Of a DNA stretch of 64,000 bases, positions 6,673-15,706 are shown in pieces. Origin of the DNA: Sphingobacterium kitahiroshimense (GTDB lineage Bacteria > Bacteroidota > Bacteroidia > Sphingobacteriales > Sphingobacteriaceae); contig NZ_JAOQNK010000001.1 in NCBI RefSeq assembly GCF_025961315.1, positions 4,712,001-4,776,000 of the forward strand, given 5' to 3'. Numbering within the stretch: the first letter of the stretch is position 1; the number at the start of each line of letters is the position of its first letter. The notes beneath the pieces were generated by a model. It searched no databases and was not told the origin of the DNA. It saw only the letters and a program-made list of their open reading frames with translations. Both the position numbers and the translations under genes were made by a program.

Positions 6673-9426
6673 TTATAATATATTATAAGCATAGGTGACA
6701 TAATATACTGCTCCAATTCTGGGATTTGCGATTCCAGTTGAATAGTATTTATTGGTTATGTTAGTTGCACCGAGACGAATTCCTGAGCGTGCTTTGATCA
6801 ACTTATAACTAATTTGTGCATCTATTACTGCAGAACTTGGTACTTCTCCCGAAGCTAATCCTCCCGATACGACATAATGATATCCGGGTTTGTACCGTAA
6901 ACTGGTATTGAATGACCAAACTTGTTTTTTACCAAAGCCACTGTTTCCAAATTCCATATTGATATGATAATTTGGTGTATTAAAATTATTGATCTGACTA
7001 TCATTTTTATTTTTCAGGTAGTCGGAATAGTAATTAATTTTACCCAAAAAGTTATATCCCATGTCAACACTTAAACTGGCGGCATAACCATAGGTATTTA
7101 CTGTCTCACCTCCATTAAAAGCAATGTTATACTGTATGTAAGTGCTGTGATCTTTTAAGGCGTTAACATCATCAGTCCCTGGTGTGTTTGCTACATTGGC
7201 ATAGCCAATGAAATTCTTCCAAGTGGAGAAATATCCTAGGATATCAATCATAAATCTATTGCCCAATAAGGCGGCATAACCCAATTCAAAAGCATTTACT
7301 GATTGCGGTTTGATATCGTCATATTGAAATTTTTCAAGTACACCTGGATCACCTGTTTCTTGAAACTTGAGTACACTTTCATAGACATATGGTGGGTACT
7401 TGTCAAATTGATAATTATCGTTTAGTAAGCGTGATGAACCTCCAGATGAATAGCTGTTGTATCCATTTAAAGTATTTTGCAAGGCTTGTATATTCGAAGG
7501 AAAGCTATAGGCATTTTGGTAGGAGAAGCGAATGAAATTTTGGTTCATTGCTTCGAAAACCAGGGACGCCCGCGATGTAACTTTTGGTGAGGAGAACAGC
7601 GTGTTTTTATCATATCTAAATGAAGCTGCTATGTTCAATCGTTCTTCAGCTACTTTTTTCGCCATTTGCACGTATGCACTATATTCATTTACATTTATGG
7701 GTTTATCTTTATCAGGAAATAGGGTGTTTTTACTGTTTAAATTATATAAACGCCAATTGACTCCGGCAATAACAGTCATAAATTTGATTTGATTACTGAA
7801 GTTGTATTGGGCTTCGGTATTGTATAATTTACTACGATCAAGAAAGAGTGTACCCCCTTCTGAAATAGGTGTACTTGTGATACTATCTCTAAGTCGATTG
7901 AATAGCGGAGTGCCTAACTCTGCTCGTCCCTGATCTGCAAATGCTCGCGCAGCTAAGTGTGCATCATTGAGTGCTGCTCCTCCGGCAAGTGAATTGATCA
8001 GTTGGTATGTATACTCAGGATACCAACCACCAGCTTCTCCATCATAGCTTGTTTTCCAAGACTCATTAATGTATTGCGCTGTAGGTCCTGCTACTAATGT
8101 ACGGCCAGAATTTTCTTGGGTAGTATAGGTTCGGACAAACCAGTTGTCGCTTTTTAATTCCAGTCTGTACTGTCCTACTTTGAAACCTTTTAGTTGATAT
8201 CGGGTATCATTGGTGTAAACGATATTTCCAGTGCCGAAAGTTCCTGATGCTATGGCTTCTATTTTAGGGCTTATCTTATAACGTAATTCTCCATTTATTT
8301 TAAAAAGTTTGGCGGTATTGTCTAAGTATCCATATTCTGGATATCCGGTACGAGCAACATAGTTGGGTTTACTCAGTAGTGGTTCTATAATAGGGGCTAG
8401 ATCCGGATTTCCGGCAAGTGCTGCCTGTAGAAAGGGCGAAATATCGGTGGAGGTAGAGCCTCCGTAAAAATTTACGCCATTGTAGTTGGGATCAGTTAGG
8501 CTGGTTCCTGGTCCATTTTTATTGCTAGCATCATTGGCGACCCAATCTTTAGCCTGAGTATATTGTGTATTTATTTTGAAGGCGATTTTATCATTTATTT
8601 TTTTGGCGAAGCGAATTGTCCAATCGTAATAGGGGGAAGGTGATACAGGGTCATTTTTTTTCTTGTTATTGATGTGATTGACACCTTGTGTGATTAATAC
8701 GCTAACTCCTTGGTATTTGAATGGATCTTTACCTGTCATAACCATGGTTCCATTTAATCCCCTTGAACCATATAATGCAGAGGATGCTCCTGAAAGAAGT
8801 TCAATATTATCCACATCGAGCTGAGTTAGACCAATTGCGGAGCCGAGCGGGAAATTTAACCCAGGTGCCTGGTTGTCCATACCATCTACGATTTGGGTGA
8901 AATTAGTATTACCGCTTGTATTGAAACCTCTAGTTGTTACACTGGTAAATCCCAGACTAGAGACAGTTACATCTACTCCTTTTAGTCCTTGCATCATATC
9001 CATGTAATTGATTTGCGGGGAGTTAACGACATCTTTGGCACTGATCTGTTCGATGGTAACTGGAGACGACAGTTTATTTTGTACTGTTCTGCTTGCCGAG
9101 ACGACGACTTCTTGACCAAGAATCTGAGCTGGTTTTAAAAGTAGTTCTAATGGAGTTGAAAAACTTTCTACGATGAATTCTTGAGGTTCATAACCTATTG
9201 AGGAAATCAATAATGTAATCGGAAGTGATTTAGAGGTTTTCAATTGAAACCTACCCCGATCGTCACTATAGGTGCCATCGGTGCCATTTTTAACGCGAAT
9301 CGAGATTGCGTATGCGGCTTCATTGGTGGTACTGTTTTTAATGCTTCCTTTAATAAAGCTCTGCGCGAGGACTGTGCCGGGCATACAGAGATAAAGGATC
9401 AGATTGAGTAAAAGGACCTTTTTCAT
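6673..9426 (-). CDS. TonB-dependent receptor with carboxypeptidase-regulatory-like N-terminal domain
   Basis: A 917-residue outer-membrane receptor with a signal peptide of about 22 residues ending VLAQ. It has an Ig-like carboxypeptidase-regulatory domain (about 24-105), a plug domain (about 110-230, with VVSASR, GVDVTVSS and a GLNGTMVM segment) and a long beta-barrel ending in an aromatic-rich strand. Transport is TonB/ExbBD-energised. No SusD partner follows; instead beta-helix and cytochrome genes do, so this is not a standard glycan locus. The substrate is unknown. A TATTTTTG element at 9468-9475 could drive it. The TetR gene lies 92 bp upstream on the same strand and is the likely local regulator. 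Confidence 0.88.
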   Translation of the reverse strand: MKKVLLLNLILYLCMPGTVLAQSFIKGSIKNSTTNEAAYAISIRVKNGTDGTYSDDRGRFQLKTSKSLPITLLISSIGYEPQEFIVESFSTPLELLLKPAQILGQEVVVSASRTVQNKLSSPVTIEQISAKDVVNSPQINYMDMMQGLKGVDVTVSSLGFTSVTTRGFNTSGNTNFTQIVDGMDNQAPGLNFPLGSAIGLTQLDVDNIELLSGASSALYGSRGLNGTMVMTGKDPFKYQGVSVLITQGVNHINNKKKNDPVSPSPYYDWTIRFAKKINDKIAFKINTQYTQAKDWVANDASNKNGPGTSLTDPNYNGVNFYGGSTSTDISPFLQAALAGNPDLAPIIEPLLSKPNYVARTGYPEYGYLDNTAKLFKINGELRYKISPKIEAIASGTFGTGNIVYTNDTRYQLKGFKVGQYRLELKSDNWFVRTYTTQENSGRTLVAGPTAQYINESWKTSYDGEAGGWYPEYTYQLINSLAGGAALNDAHLAARAFADQGRAELGTPLFNRLRDSITSTPISEGGTLFLDRSKLYNTEAQYNFSNQIKFMTVIAGVNWRLYNLNSKNTLFPDKDKPINVNEYSAYVQMAKKVAEERLNIAASFRYDKNTLFSSPKVTSRASLVFEAMNQNFIRFSYQNAYSFPSNIQALQNTLNGYNSYSSGGSSRLLNDNYQFDKYPPYVYESVLKFQETGDPGVLEKFQYDDIKPQSVNAFELGYAALLGNRFMIDILGYFSTWKNFIGYANVANTPGTDDVNALKDHSTYIQYNIAFNGGETVNTYGYAASLSVDMGYNFLGKINYYSDYLKNKNDSQINNFNTPNYHINMEFGNSGFGKKQVWSFNTSLRYKPGYHYVVSGGLASGEVPSSAVIDAQISYKLIKARSGIRLGATNITNKYYSTGIANPRIGAVYYVTYAYNIL

Positions 9427-9467
9427 ATTTATAATTGGTTAGTTTTAGCAACAACATTAAAAAATAT

Positions 9468-9475
9468 CAAAAATA
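9468..9475 (-). promoter_or_regulatory. Candidate -7 element for the TonB receptor operon (TATTTTTG)
   Basis: Reads TATTTTTG on the minus strand, about 40 bp upstream of the receptor start. No clear -33 TTG is visible, so support is modest. Confidence 0.35.
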
Positions 9476-9518
9476 GCTTTTACCCTTTCTCTAGTTTCTA
9501 TCGAATACTACATTGCGG

Positions 9519-10121
9519 CTACTTTTTAATTCCTTTAAAAATCAAAGACACTAAAAATTTGGTATCTTGCAGACTTTGCGAATAATCAATTTCAGGCTCT
9601 TGTTTTAGTATAGCCTGTTGTTCCACACTGTGTTTTAGTGCATTGGAAAAATTGATCAATACGGAAGCTGTATTTTTTGGATCTTTTAATTCCAATTCTT
9701 CCTCTTTAACTGCTTCTTCCAATAGCTGTGTGAGGAATGCTTTTTCTCGAATCATCAAGGCATCATATAGCTCGAAGAATCGCGGAAGTAACTTACCCAT
9801 TGATTCTACCGAAACACGATTCATGTTCAATACATTTTTATAATAATTGAATCGTGATTCGAGATAAAATGCTGTTCTATTTTCAATTCCTTCTTTCTCA
9901 ACCGTAGCACTTTGTAGCGAATGAATATAGTTTTCGCCTTCTTCTAGTGCTACCTCAATGAATATATCTTCTTTGCTTTTATAGTAATAGTATAATGATG
10001 TTTTATTGAGACCAACAGCTTTGGCAATGTCTTCAAGGGTTGTTTTGTCCAAACCGAATTTCGCAAAACATTCCATTGCTGATTTACCAATTTTTTTCTT
10101 TACTTCTTCTTTCTTACTCAT
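9519..10121 (-). CDS. TetR/AcrR-family transcriptional regulator
   Basis: A 200-residue protein with a classic TetR N-terminal DNA-binding domain: KIGKSAMECFAKFG, then helix-turn-helix TTLEDIAKAVGLNKTSLYYYY at about residues 27-47, then an all-helical ligand domain. Such proteins are usually repressors released by a small ligand. It is the first gene of the minus-strand run that continues into the TonB receptor, beta-helix protein, cytochrome and aldehyde dehydrogenase, so it probably controls them. A 23-bp near-palindrome at 10161-10183, 40 bp upstream of the start, is a candidate operator for autoregulation. The inducer is unknown. Confidence 0.88.
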   Translation of the reverse strand: MSKKEEVKKKIGKSAMECFAKFGLDKTTLEDIAKAVGLNKTSLYYYYKSKEDIFIEVALEEGENYIHSLQSATVEKEGIENRTAFYLESRFNYYKNVLNMNRVSVESMGKLLPRFFELYDALMIREKAFLTQLLEEAVKEEELELKDPKNTASVLINFSNALKHSVEQQAILKQEPEIDYSQSLQDTKFLVSLIFKGIKK

Positions 10122-10160
10122 ATTGCTTAGACTAAAGTTATAAATACAAATTCAATTTTC

Positions 10161-10183
10161 CAAACATTTTATTAAAAAGTTTG
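10161..10183. promoter_or_regulatory. Near-palindrome upstream of the TetR gene, candidate operator
   Basis: CAAAC-A-TTTTAT...TAAAA-A-GTTTG: the arms CAAACnTTTT and AAAAnGTTTG mirror each other across 23 bp, with only central and single-position mismatches. Position and size fit a TetR-family operator. No second copy was seen at the TonB promoter. Confidence 0.45.
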
Positions 10184-10435
10184 AAAAGTTGAAAATAACC
10201 TGTTTTAATTTTTTAAACTTAATAAAATTAAGGTATTAATAGTTTTTTATTGATGATCATCTTTATTTTTTCTTTATCAAAATAGAAAAGATGATGGTTA
10301 ATTAAGATTAGTACACATGAGTATCCTTAATAAGGAGTGAAAGAATAGAGTAATGTTATTCAGGATCTATAGATTTGAGCTACGTGGTTATTTGTTGAAG
10401 TTAATCAGGATCCAAGATAGGATGTTTTGAATAAT
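10184..10435. other. Intergenic, no gene seen
   Basis: AT-rich spacer between the TetR gene region and the SRPBCC terminator. No open frame of note, no RNA gene and no repeat was recognised. Confidence 0.6.
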
Positions 10436-10473
10436 AAAAGAATTACGGGGGCCATAGCCCCCGTAATTCTTTT
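10436..10473 (-). terminator. Intrinsic terminator of the SRPBCC gene
   Basis: A 17-bp perfect stem (AAAAGAATTACGGGGGC with its complement) around a 4-base loop, 15 bp past the stop at 10488. A/T tracts on both sides would allow use from either strand. Confidence 0.85.
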
Positions 10474-10487
10474 ATGCTTAATTAGGG

Positions 10488-10916
10488 TTAAGCATCTTTT
10501 TGCTGAAATTGTGTTTCAACGTATTTTTTAAAATTATTGAGGATGGCCTGCCACCCCGAGTGTTGTTGTTCTTCGGAATGTGAGGTTTCGCTATCAAAAC
10601 TCTGAACGATTGTTACCACGTTTTTGTTTTCAAAAAATGTAGTACTTACCTTTCGGTTGTCTCCAAGCGTATATGCTATATGCCTAAGGGGCCTCACTTC
10701 ATCATATTGTCCTTCAAAATTAAAATCAAAACTTTTATCCTTTGCGGCCATGTGAAAACTGAATCGACCTCCATTTCGCAAATCATTGGTTGCGCTTGTT
10801 GTTTCCCAATCATCGCTTGCAGCATTCCAGTGAATAATATGCTCTGGTTTGCTAAATAGTTTCCAGACATATTCTAAGGGGGCATTTATATCGGCACTGA
10901 CTGTAATTGTTGACAT
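10488..10916 (-). CDS. SRPBCC family protein (AHSA1-like)
   Basis: A 142-residue single-domain protein with the usual SRPBCC opening (ITVSADINAPLEYVWKLFSKPEHIIHWNAAS), a beta sheet (GRFSFHMAAKDKSFDFNFEGQY) and a closing helix (SGWQAILNNFKKYVE). These are the hallmarks of the AHSA1/activator-of-Hsp90-type branch, whose members mostly bind unidentified hydrophobic ligands. There is no signal peptide. It is a stand-alone gene with its own terminator and is one of four SRPBCC/START-like loci in the first 17 kb. Confidence 0.82.
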   Translation of the reverse strand: MSTITVSADINAPLEYVWKLFSKPEHIIHWNAASDDWETTSATNDLRNGGRFSFHMAAKDKSFDFNFEGQYDEVRPLRHIAYTLGDNRKVSTTFFENKNVVTIVQSFDSETSHSEEQQHSGWQAILNNFKKYVETQFQQKDA

Positions 10917-10981
10917 AATTTGTAATTTATAAGGAATTAGTATAAAGGTAATTAATATTTTTATCAGGTTGAAATTTCCTG

Positions 10982-12655
10982 TTAATTATCATCAAAAGCT
11001 AGACTTTTCCAATTTTCTTTTTTCAGATATTTAATCATGATTAAAAATATAATCCACGCTATAATGGTAATCACCCAAATTATAATTTCGTATTCATGAA
11101 TAACGATATGTAAGTAACCTACTAATGCTAAAAGTCCTAATATAAACAGGTTAATGATTGTTCTACTTTTCCCGTTTTCTATAGATTGTGAAAAGGGAAA
11201 AGATTTGACTAGGAATAACATAACAAGAACACTTTCAATACCTCCTATGGCTGTTGCTAGCAGAATGTCATTGGTCACATGTGCGCCAAAAAGGGGGACA
11301 CAAATGATTAGAAAAATTAAATTGAAGGGTACGAAATATTTTAAGAATGCTGATTTTAAAACTCCTGACATTAATTCTCCTGTTTGTTGAATAGGGGCTG
11401 CGTAATAGATCCATGCCGCTTTGTATTTTTCACTTTTAGTGATTAGCTGGAAAACAGTTAATACTGTAAAAAGCGATAGATAGAAAATCATAATATAAAG
11501 TCCTGATGTATTCACACGGTCAATTTGTTCAGCCAATGTATTATTTTTCCCCTGCAGAAATAGAAAAATGAAGTAAATCGGTAAGTAAGCCATTGTGGGA
11601 TACAGTTGCATTTTAAACTCTCTAGACCGTGAAGTTATTAACCAAATGATTGAAAATCCCGCTTTTTCCAATGGTGTATTTGTGAATATTTTTTCTATTT
11701 TTTTATAAAACGAAATTTTCCCCTCTTGTGATAGTTCTTCTTTTTTAACTGGGCTGTCTCCGATAGCTAACTGTGCTATTTTATTATTAAAATCTTTCGA
11801 AAATAATTGTGATGACCCTAAAATGGCCACAATAAGTAAAATGATGCTGAGAGAAGCAAAAATAAGTGTCAAACCACTGAAATCTTTAACTAGCATAGCT
11901 TGAAAAGATGCGATCCATGTTCCTGGAGAAATCCATAGTAATTTAAGATGATAAATACTGTTTTCTCCTTCTGTAAAACTTTGCATTACTCTAGGGCCAA
12001 TTTGATAACCTAGAAAAATAAAAATGGAAAAGAATATCTGGATGTAACTGATTGTATCTTTAAATTTTTGAATAGACAGAAAACGTAGACATAAGGAATA
12101 GAAAATATTGACAAAGAAAACCGCTATTAAAGCTGCGATTATAATTTGAACAAGAAATATCGATGCTGCAAAAATATTCCAACTGACAAATACATAGATT
12201 AATGCTGGTAATGTTATGGGCAGTAATTGCGTAGAAATCTTTATTAACATGTATAATATCCTTGAAAAAGCAACTGTTTTATCATTCACTGGTCTTGGTA
12301 AAATGATATATTGGTCCTTGTTATCAAGAAGAATTGTTGAGAAGTCTGTTATCAGCGATAATGATAATATGGATAATATAAACGTTAAGAATAATGATGT
12401 TGCTAAGAATTTATCGGGGATGATAATAACAAATGATAAGAACATGAGCCCCATAAGGGAGAAAATAAAAAATTGAAACCAGGTTGAATTTTTAGCTGGT
12501 TTCTTATTTTGATTCTTCGTGAACGAGGCTAAAGGACGACGATCATCTATTGTTAATTTTGTTTCAATTATTATCCTTAATTGGGCAACATCGATACCTA
12601 TGCTTGTCCATAATTTGCTGAAAAGCAAAATGAATTTTAATGTTAATTTCTGCAT
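10982..12655 (-). CDS. ABC transporter permease (ABC-2-like)
   Basis: A 557-residue membrane protein with about a dozen hydrophobic segments, including three near residues 66-130, several at 140-260 and a C-terminal cluster at 430-550. It resembles exporter permeases encoded next to a single ATPase. A soluble stretch at about 285-330 (FNNKIAQLAIGDSPVKKEELSQ) separates two membrane halves. It starts 6 bp after the ATPase gene ends, so the two form a transcriptional pair and probably one complex. The exported substrate is unknown; lipids, antibiotics and peptides are all handled by the family. Confidence 0.78.
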   Translation of the reverse strand: MQKLTLKFILLFSKLWTSIGIDVAQLRIIIETKLTIDDRRPLASFTKNQNKKPAKNSTWFQFFIFSLMGLMFLSFVIIIPDKFLATSLFLTFILSILSLSLITDFSTILLDNKDQYIILPRPVNDKTVAFSRILYMLIKISTQLLPITLPALIYVFVSWNIFAASIFLVQIIIAALIAVFFVNIFYSLCLRFLSIQKFKDTISYIQIFFSIFIFLGYQIGPRVMQSFTEGENSIYHLKLLWISPGTWIASFQAMLVKDFSGLTLIFASLSIILLIVAILGSSQLFSKDFNNKIAQLAIGDSPVKKEELSQEGKISFYKKIEKIFTNTPLEKAGFSIIWLITSRSREFKMQLYPTMAYLPIYFIFLFLQGKNNTLAEQIDRVNTSGLYIMIFYLSLFTVLTVFQLITKSEKYKAAWIYYAAPIQQTGELMSGVLKSAFLKYFVPFNLIFLIICVPLFGAHVTNDILLATAIGGIESVLVMLFLVKSFPFSQSIENGKSRTIINLFILGLLALVGYLHIVIHEYEIIIWVITIIAWIIFLIMIKYLKKENWKSLAFDDN

Positions 12656-12661
12656 ATTATT

Positions 12662-13438
12662 TTATCGAATTGCTGAAATAATATGTGATGCATCTATGTT
12701 TCCATCTTCTTTTCCTGTGAGTTTTGAGAAAATTTGTTCCAACGTATCAGATTGGTTCGTTTTTAATTGCTCGAAACTTCCATCAGCTATAATATTACCT
12801 TCTGAGATTAACATAATGCGATCGGATACTTTTTCGACAACGTCCATCATGTGCGAGCAGTAAAATATTGTTTTGCCTTCTTTAGCCAAAAGGGAAATCA
12901 ATTCTTTTACAATAATAACAGCATTAGCATCTAATCCGGATAATGGTTCATCTAAAATTATAATTTGGGGATTATGTATTATACCTGAAATTAATAATAC
13001 TTTTTGGCGCATACCTTTAGAAAATGTATCCATCCTGTTATTTAAATTTTCTTCAAGACCAAATGCTTTAAGTAATTGTTGTGCCCTTTGTTGAATTAAT
13101 GTATCTTCCATAACATACAGTTTACCTACAAAATCAAGGTATTCCATAGGCGTCAATACCTCATATAGTTCTGCATTTTCTGGTACATAACCGATTTGAC
13201 TTTTTACGGTAAGCGGATCTTCTTTAATATCTATATCATTAATAAAAACCTCTCCTTCAAAATCATTTATCAAACCCGTAAGTATTTTAACTGTAGTCGA
13301 TTTACCGGCACCATTGGGGCCAATATAACCGATTACTTGACCGGGATAAATATCAAGATTTATGCCCTTTAATATTTCTTTTGATCCGTATGATTTTCTA
13401 AGATTTGAAATTCGGATAATTGGTTTGCTCACATCCAT
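12662..13438 (-). CDS. ABC transporter ATP-binding protein
   Basis: A 258-residue nucleotide-binding subunit with Walker A GPNGAGKST (about 36-44), signature loop FSKGMRQ (about 138-144), Walker B IIILDEPLSGLD (about 157-168) and a switch histidine in YCSHMMD. The arrangement is that of ABC-2 exporters (CcmA-like). The C-terminus extends about 40 residues beyond the core. It is transcribed first, with the permease 6 bp downstream. Confidence 0.92.
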   Translation of the reverse strand: MDVSKPIIRISNLRKSYGSKEILKGINLDIYPGQVIGYIGPNGAGKSTTVKILTGLINDFEGEVFINDIDIKEDPLTVKSQIGYVPENAELYEVLTPMEYLDFVGKLYVMEDTLIQQRAQQLLKAFGLEENLNNRMDTFSKGMRQKVLLISGIIHNPQIIILDEPLSGLDANAVIIVKELISLLAKEGKTIFYCSHMMDVVEKVSDRIMLISEGNIIADGSFEQLKTNQSDTLEQIFSKLTGKEDGNIDASHIISAIR

Positions 13439-13641
13439 AAAATAAATTATTCTGAGCTAAAGATATAAAATTTGAAAGGGTAATGATACTAATTTATGGA
13501 GAAAGAAATATTTGATTAAAAAGGTTTAAGAATTTAAGATTTGGATATCGTATTATAGAGAATATTTAACGATATCCATTTCTAAAATGAATCTGTGGTA
13601 TATTCATTTGTATATGTTTCTAGAAATTTACGCTAGGTCCA

Positions 13642-14013
13642 TTAATCATAATTAATGGGATAGCCTTCCTCATCTAAATCATCGCGTAAATCTTCCGGTG
13701 TTTCGGCTAGTTTCTTATCTATTGGCTTCAATTTTACTTCTCCTTCAATCCGCATTCCACCTTCTTCGAGATCGTCTTCGATGAGTTCGTCTAAATCTGC
13801 ATATTCATCTCCAACGTAGGGGTTTGAATTGTCGTAAGTAGAATCGTCATCTGCAGCCCCTTCGGCGACAGTATTATAATCACTTGGGTGATCGTAATCA
13901 GGGTCGCTATCTTCCACATCTAATGAAAATGATTGTTTATCTGGATCGTAAGCTAATTGGTCGGCGTTTGAATTTTGAACTTCATCTTCATTCGCGATTT
14001 TCTTTTTAGACAT
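13642..14013 (-). CDS. Acidic low-complexity hypothetical protein
   Basis: A 123-residue protein dominated by Asp and Glu (for example DLDELIEDDLEEGG), with a basic start MSKKKIANED and no signal peptide or membrane segment. It is probably intrinsically disordered for most of its length. I do not recognise a domain. Codon use resembles the neighbours and the frame runs without interruption over a highly biased composition, which supports a real gene. It lies alone between the ABC pair and the pentapeptide gene. No function is proposed. Confidence 0.6.
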   Translation of the reverse strand: MSKKKIANEDEVQNSNADQLAYDPDKQSFSLDVEDSDPDYDHPSDYNTVAEGAADDDSTYDNSNPYVGDEYADLDELIEDDLEEGGMRIEGEVKLKPIDKKLAETPEDLRDDLDEEGYPINYD

Positions 14014-14070
14014 TTTAAATTCTCCTTTCTATATATAGAGAAAACAAAAGAACACTAGAAAAGTTTAAAA

Positions 14071-14652
14071 TTACGACTCGATTTTGATATCATATTCGCT
14101 AAGTAGGCCAGGCAGACTTAGGAGTGAAAACTTTGCTTTTTTTAATTTGTTTTTATTCGGTGACAGCATCAGATTTTGTGCATCTCGAAAATCGACCTGC
14201 TCCAAATTGGTCTGATCAAATATTGCTTGATTTAGATCACAATTTTGGAAAGATGACCCTGTTAGATCTGCTTCAGAAAAATCTACTTCCCGTAATTGGC
14301 AACTTCTAAAGGTTGTTTTTTTTAGCTTCAATTGATAAAATGAAGCATGATCGATATTGCAGTTTTCAAAAGTAAAAGATAAACCGAAGCGGTTGCATTG
14401 CTGAAATTGTAAGCCTAATAGTTTACAGTTTTTAAATAGGACTTGTTGGAATGTTGTTCCGGATAATTCGGCTAATGAGAAATTACAATCTATAAATGTA
14501 CAATCTGCAAAAATGCTATTGTTTAATTTATTGTTTGAAAAGTCGCAGTTTTCGAAACGGCAATTATCGTATTCAGCTTGTTCAAAGTTATTTTTTTTAT
14601 AATCGATGAAAGTTATTTTTTCTCCTTCGTAATATGCTGCGGTCATATCCAA
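14071..14652 (-). CDS. Pentapeptide repeat protein
   Basis: A 193-residue protein built from A(D/N)LxX-type five-residue units: CRFENCDFSNNKLNNSIFADCTF, then a less regular middle, then REVDFSEADLTGSSFQNCDLNQAIF. Such repeats fold as a right-handed quadrilateral beta-helix. Some members (Qnr, MfpA) protect DNA gyrase, but most have no known role and this one cannot be assigned. There is no signal peptide. It ends with a short non-repeat tail. Confidence 0.88.
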   Translation of the reverse strand: MDMTAAYYEGEKITFIDYKKNNFEQAEYDNCRFENCDFSNNKLNNSIFADCTFIDCNFSLAELSGTTFQQVLFKNCKLLGLQFQQCNRFGLSFTFENCNIDHASFYQLKLKKTTFRSCQLREVDFSEADLTGSSFQNCDLNQAIFDQTNLEQVDFRDAQNLMLSPNKNKLKKAKFSLLSLPGLLSEYDIKIES

Positions 14653-14719
14653 AAATAGAAATTTTAAATTAGGAATATGTTATAAATAGTCCTCTTTATT
14701 TATATCAGTTTATAAGATG

Positions 14720-15193
14720 CTACAGAACTATGAGTATAATGGGTTCATGATGAACAGGAATCCGAATTGATTTTGCAATAAAACAATATGCATTGGCCTT
14801 AGTATGTAATTCTGTGGCAAGTGTCATCAATTCTGGATTTCTGATCCAGACGGTTGGTTGGAGTGTAACTTTTGTAAATTGACCAGCCCCAGATTTCTCT
14901 TCTGTTAGAATACCTATCGGTTGATCTTCATATCGTACTACTTGTATACCCGATTCGGCACAAAAGTGTAAATACCAAAGCATATGACACGTTGATAGTG
15001 AACTTAGGAATAAATCTTCTGGGTTATGTTTTGTTGGATCACCTAAAAAAGCAGGATCTGAAGATCCTGCAATTACTGCTTTGTGCGGTATGCTGATTTC
15101 AAAATCACGTTTATAGTCTTTATAGGAAGCGGTATCTTTTCCAGTATTTCCCGTCCAGATTACTTTTTGCTTGTATTGATGTTCTTTTGCCAT
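14720..15193 (-). CDS. OsmC/Ohr-family peroxide-related protein
   Basis: A 157-residue protein with both redox cysteines of the OsmC family: Cys69 in LSSLSTCHMLW and Cys137 in ANAYCFIAKS. The family reduces organic hydroperoxides, often linked to lipoylated partners. The sequence LSTCHMLWYLHFCAE is typical of the Bacteroidota OsmC branch rather than Ohr. It is probably cytoplasmic and single-gene. A 33-bp palindrome at 15204-15236 separates it from the VOC gene upstream on the same strand. Confidence 0.88.
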   Translation of the reverse strand: MAKEHQYKQKVIWTGNTGKDTASYKDYKRDFEISIPHKAVIAGSSDPAFLGDPTKHNPEDLFLSSLSTCHMLWYLHFCAESGIQVVRYEDQPIGILTEEKSGAGQFTKVTLQPTVWIRNPELMTLATELHTKANAYCFIAKSIRIPVHHEPIILIVL

Positions 15194-15203
15194 ATTAACG
15201 TAT

Positions 15204-15236
15204 TTAGAAAGCTGAATTGATCATTCAGCTTTCTAA
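15204..15236. repeat. Perfect inverted repeat between VOC and OsmC genes
   Basis: Fourteen-base arms (TTAGAAAGCTGAAT and its complement) around a 5-base centre. No T run follows, so it is either a weak terminator of the VOC gene or an operator close to the OsmC start at 15193. Confidence 0.5.
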
Positions 15237-15254
15237 AATTAATATAATAATTTT

Positions 15255-15695
15255 CTATTCCGGGGTATTATTATCAACATTGATCATCCAATTAATGCCA
15301 AATTGATCTGTTAACATGCCAAAATATGCTCCCCAGAATGTTTGAGTCATTTTCATAGACTGTATTCCATTGACTGAAAGTACATCATAGAGCCTATCTG
15401 CTTCTTCTTTATCTGTACTGTTAATTGATAGTGTAATATTCGTTCCTTTTATATAATTTCCACAATTACCATCAATACTATCGCTACCCATTAAAATACT
15501 ATCTCCGTGTATGGGTAATGAAACATGCATGATTTTATCTTTCTGTTCTGGTGATAGCGGTGTTTGTCCCTCAGCTGTAGGCATCTCACCAAATTTACCT
15601 ATGTACTGGAATTCTTTCTTGAAAACATTTTTATAGAAGTTAAATGCCTCCTCGCAGTTGCCTTCAAATGTTAAATAAGGATTGATTGTTGTCAT
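15255..15695 (-). CDS. VOC-family protein (PhnB-like)
   Basis: A 146-residue single-domain vicinal-oxygen-chelate protein. It opens INPYLTFEGNCEEAFNFYKNVF and closes WGAYFGMLTDQFGINWMINV, the pattern of the PhnB/3-demethylubiquinone-like branch. Most members of this branch have no proven reaction. No signal peptide. It lies 12 bp downstream of the broken SRPBCC gene and on the same strand as two further SRPBCC/dehydrogenase genes, suggesting one small operon from 17589 down to 15255. Confidence 0.85.
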   Translation of the reverse strand: MTTINPYLTFEGNCEEAFNFYKNVFKKEFQYIGKFGEMPTAEGQTPLSPEQKDKIMHVSLPIHGDSILMGSDSIDGNCGNYIKGTNITLSINSTDKEEADRLYDVLSVNGIQSMKMTQTFWGAYFGMLTDQFGINWMINVDNNTPE

Positions 15696-15706
15696 GGTAT
15701 TTTTAT

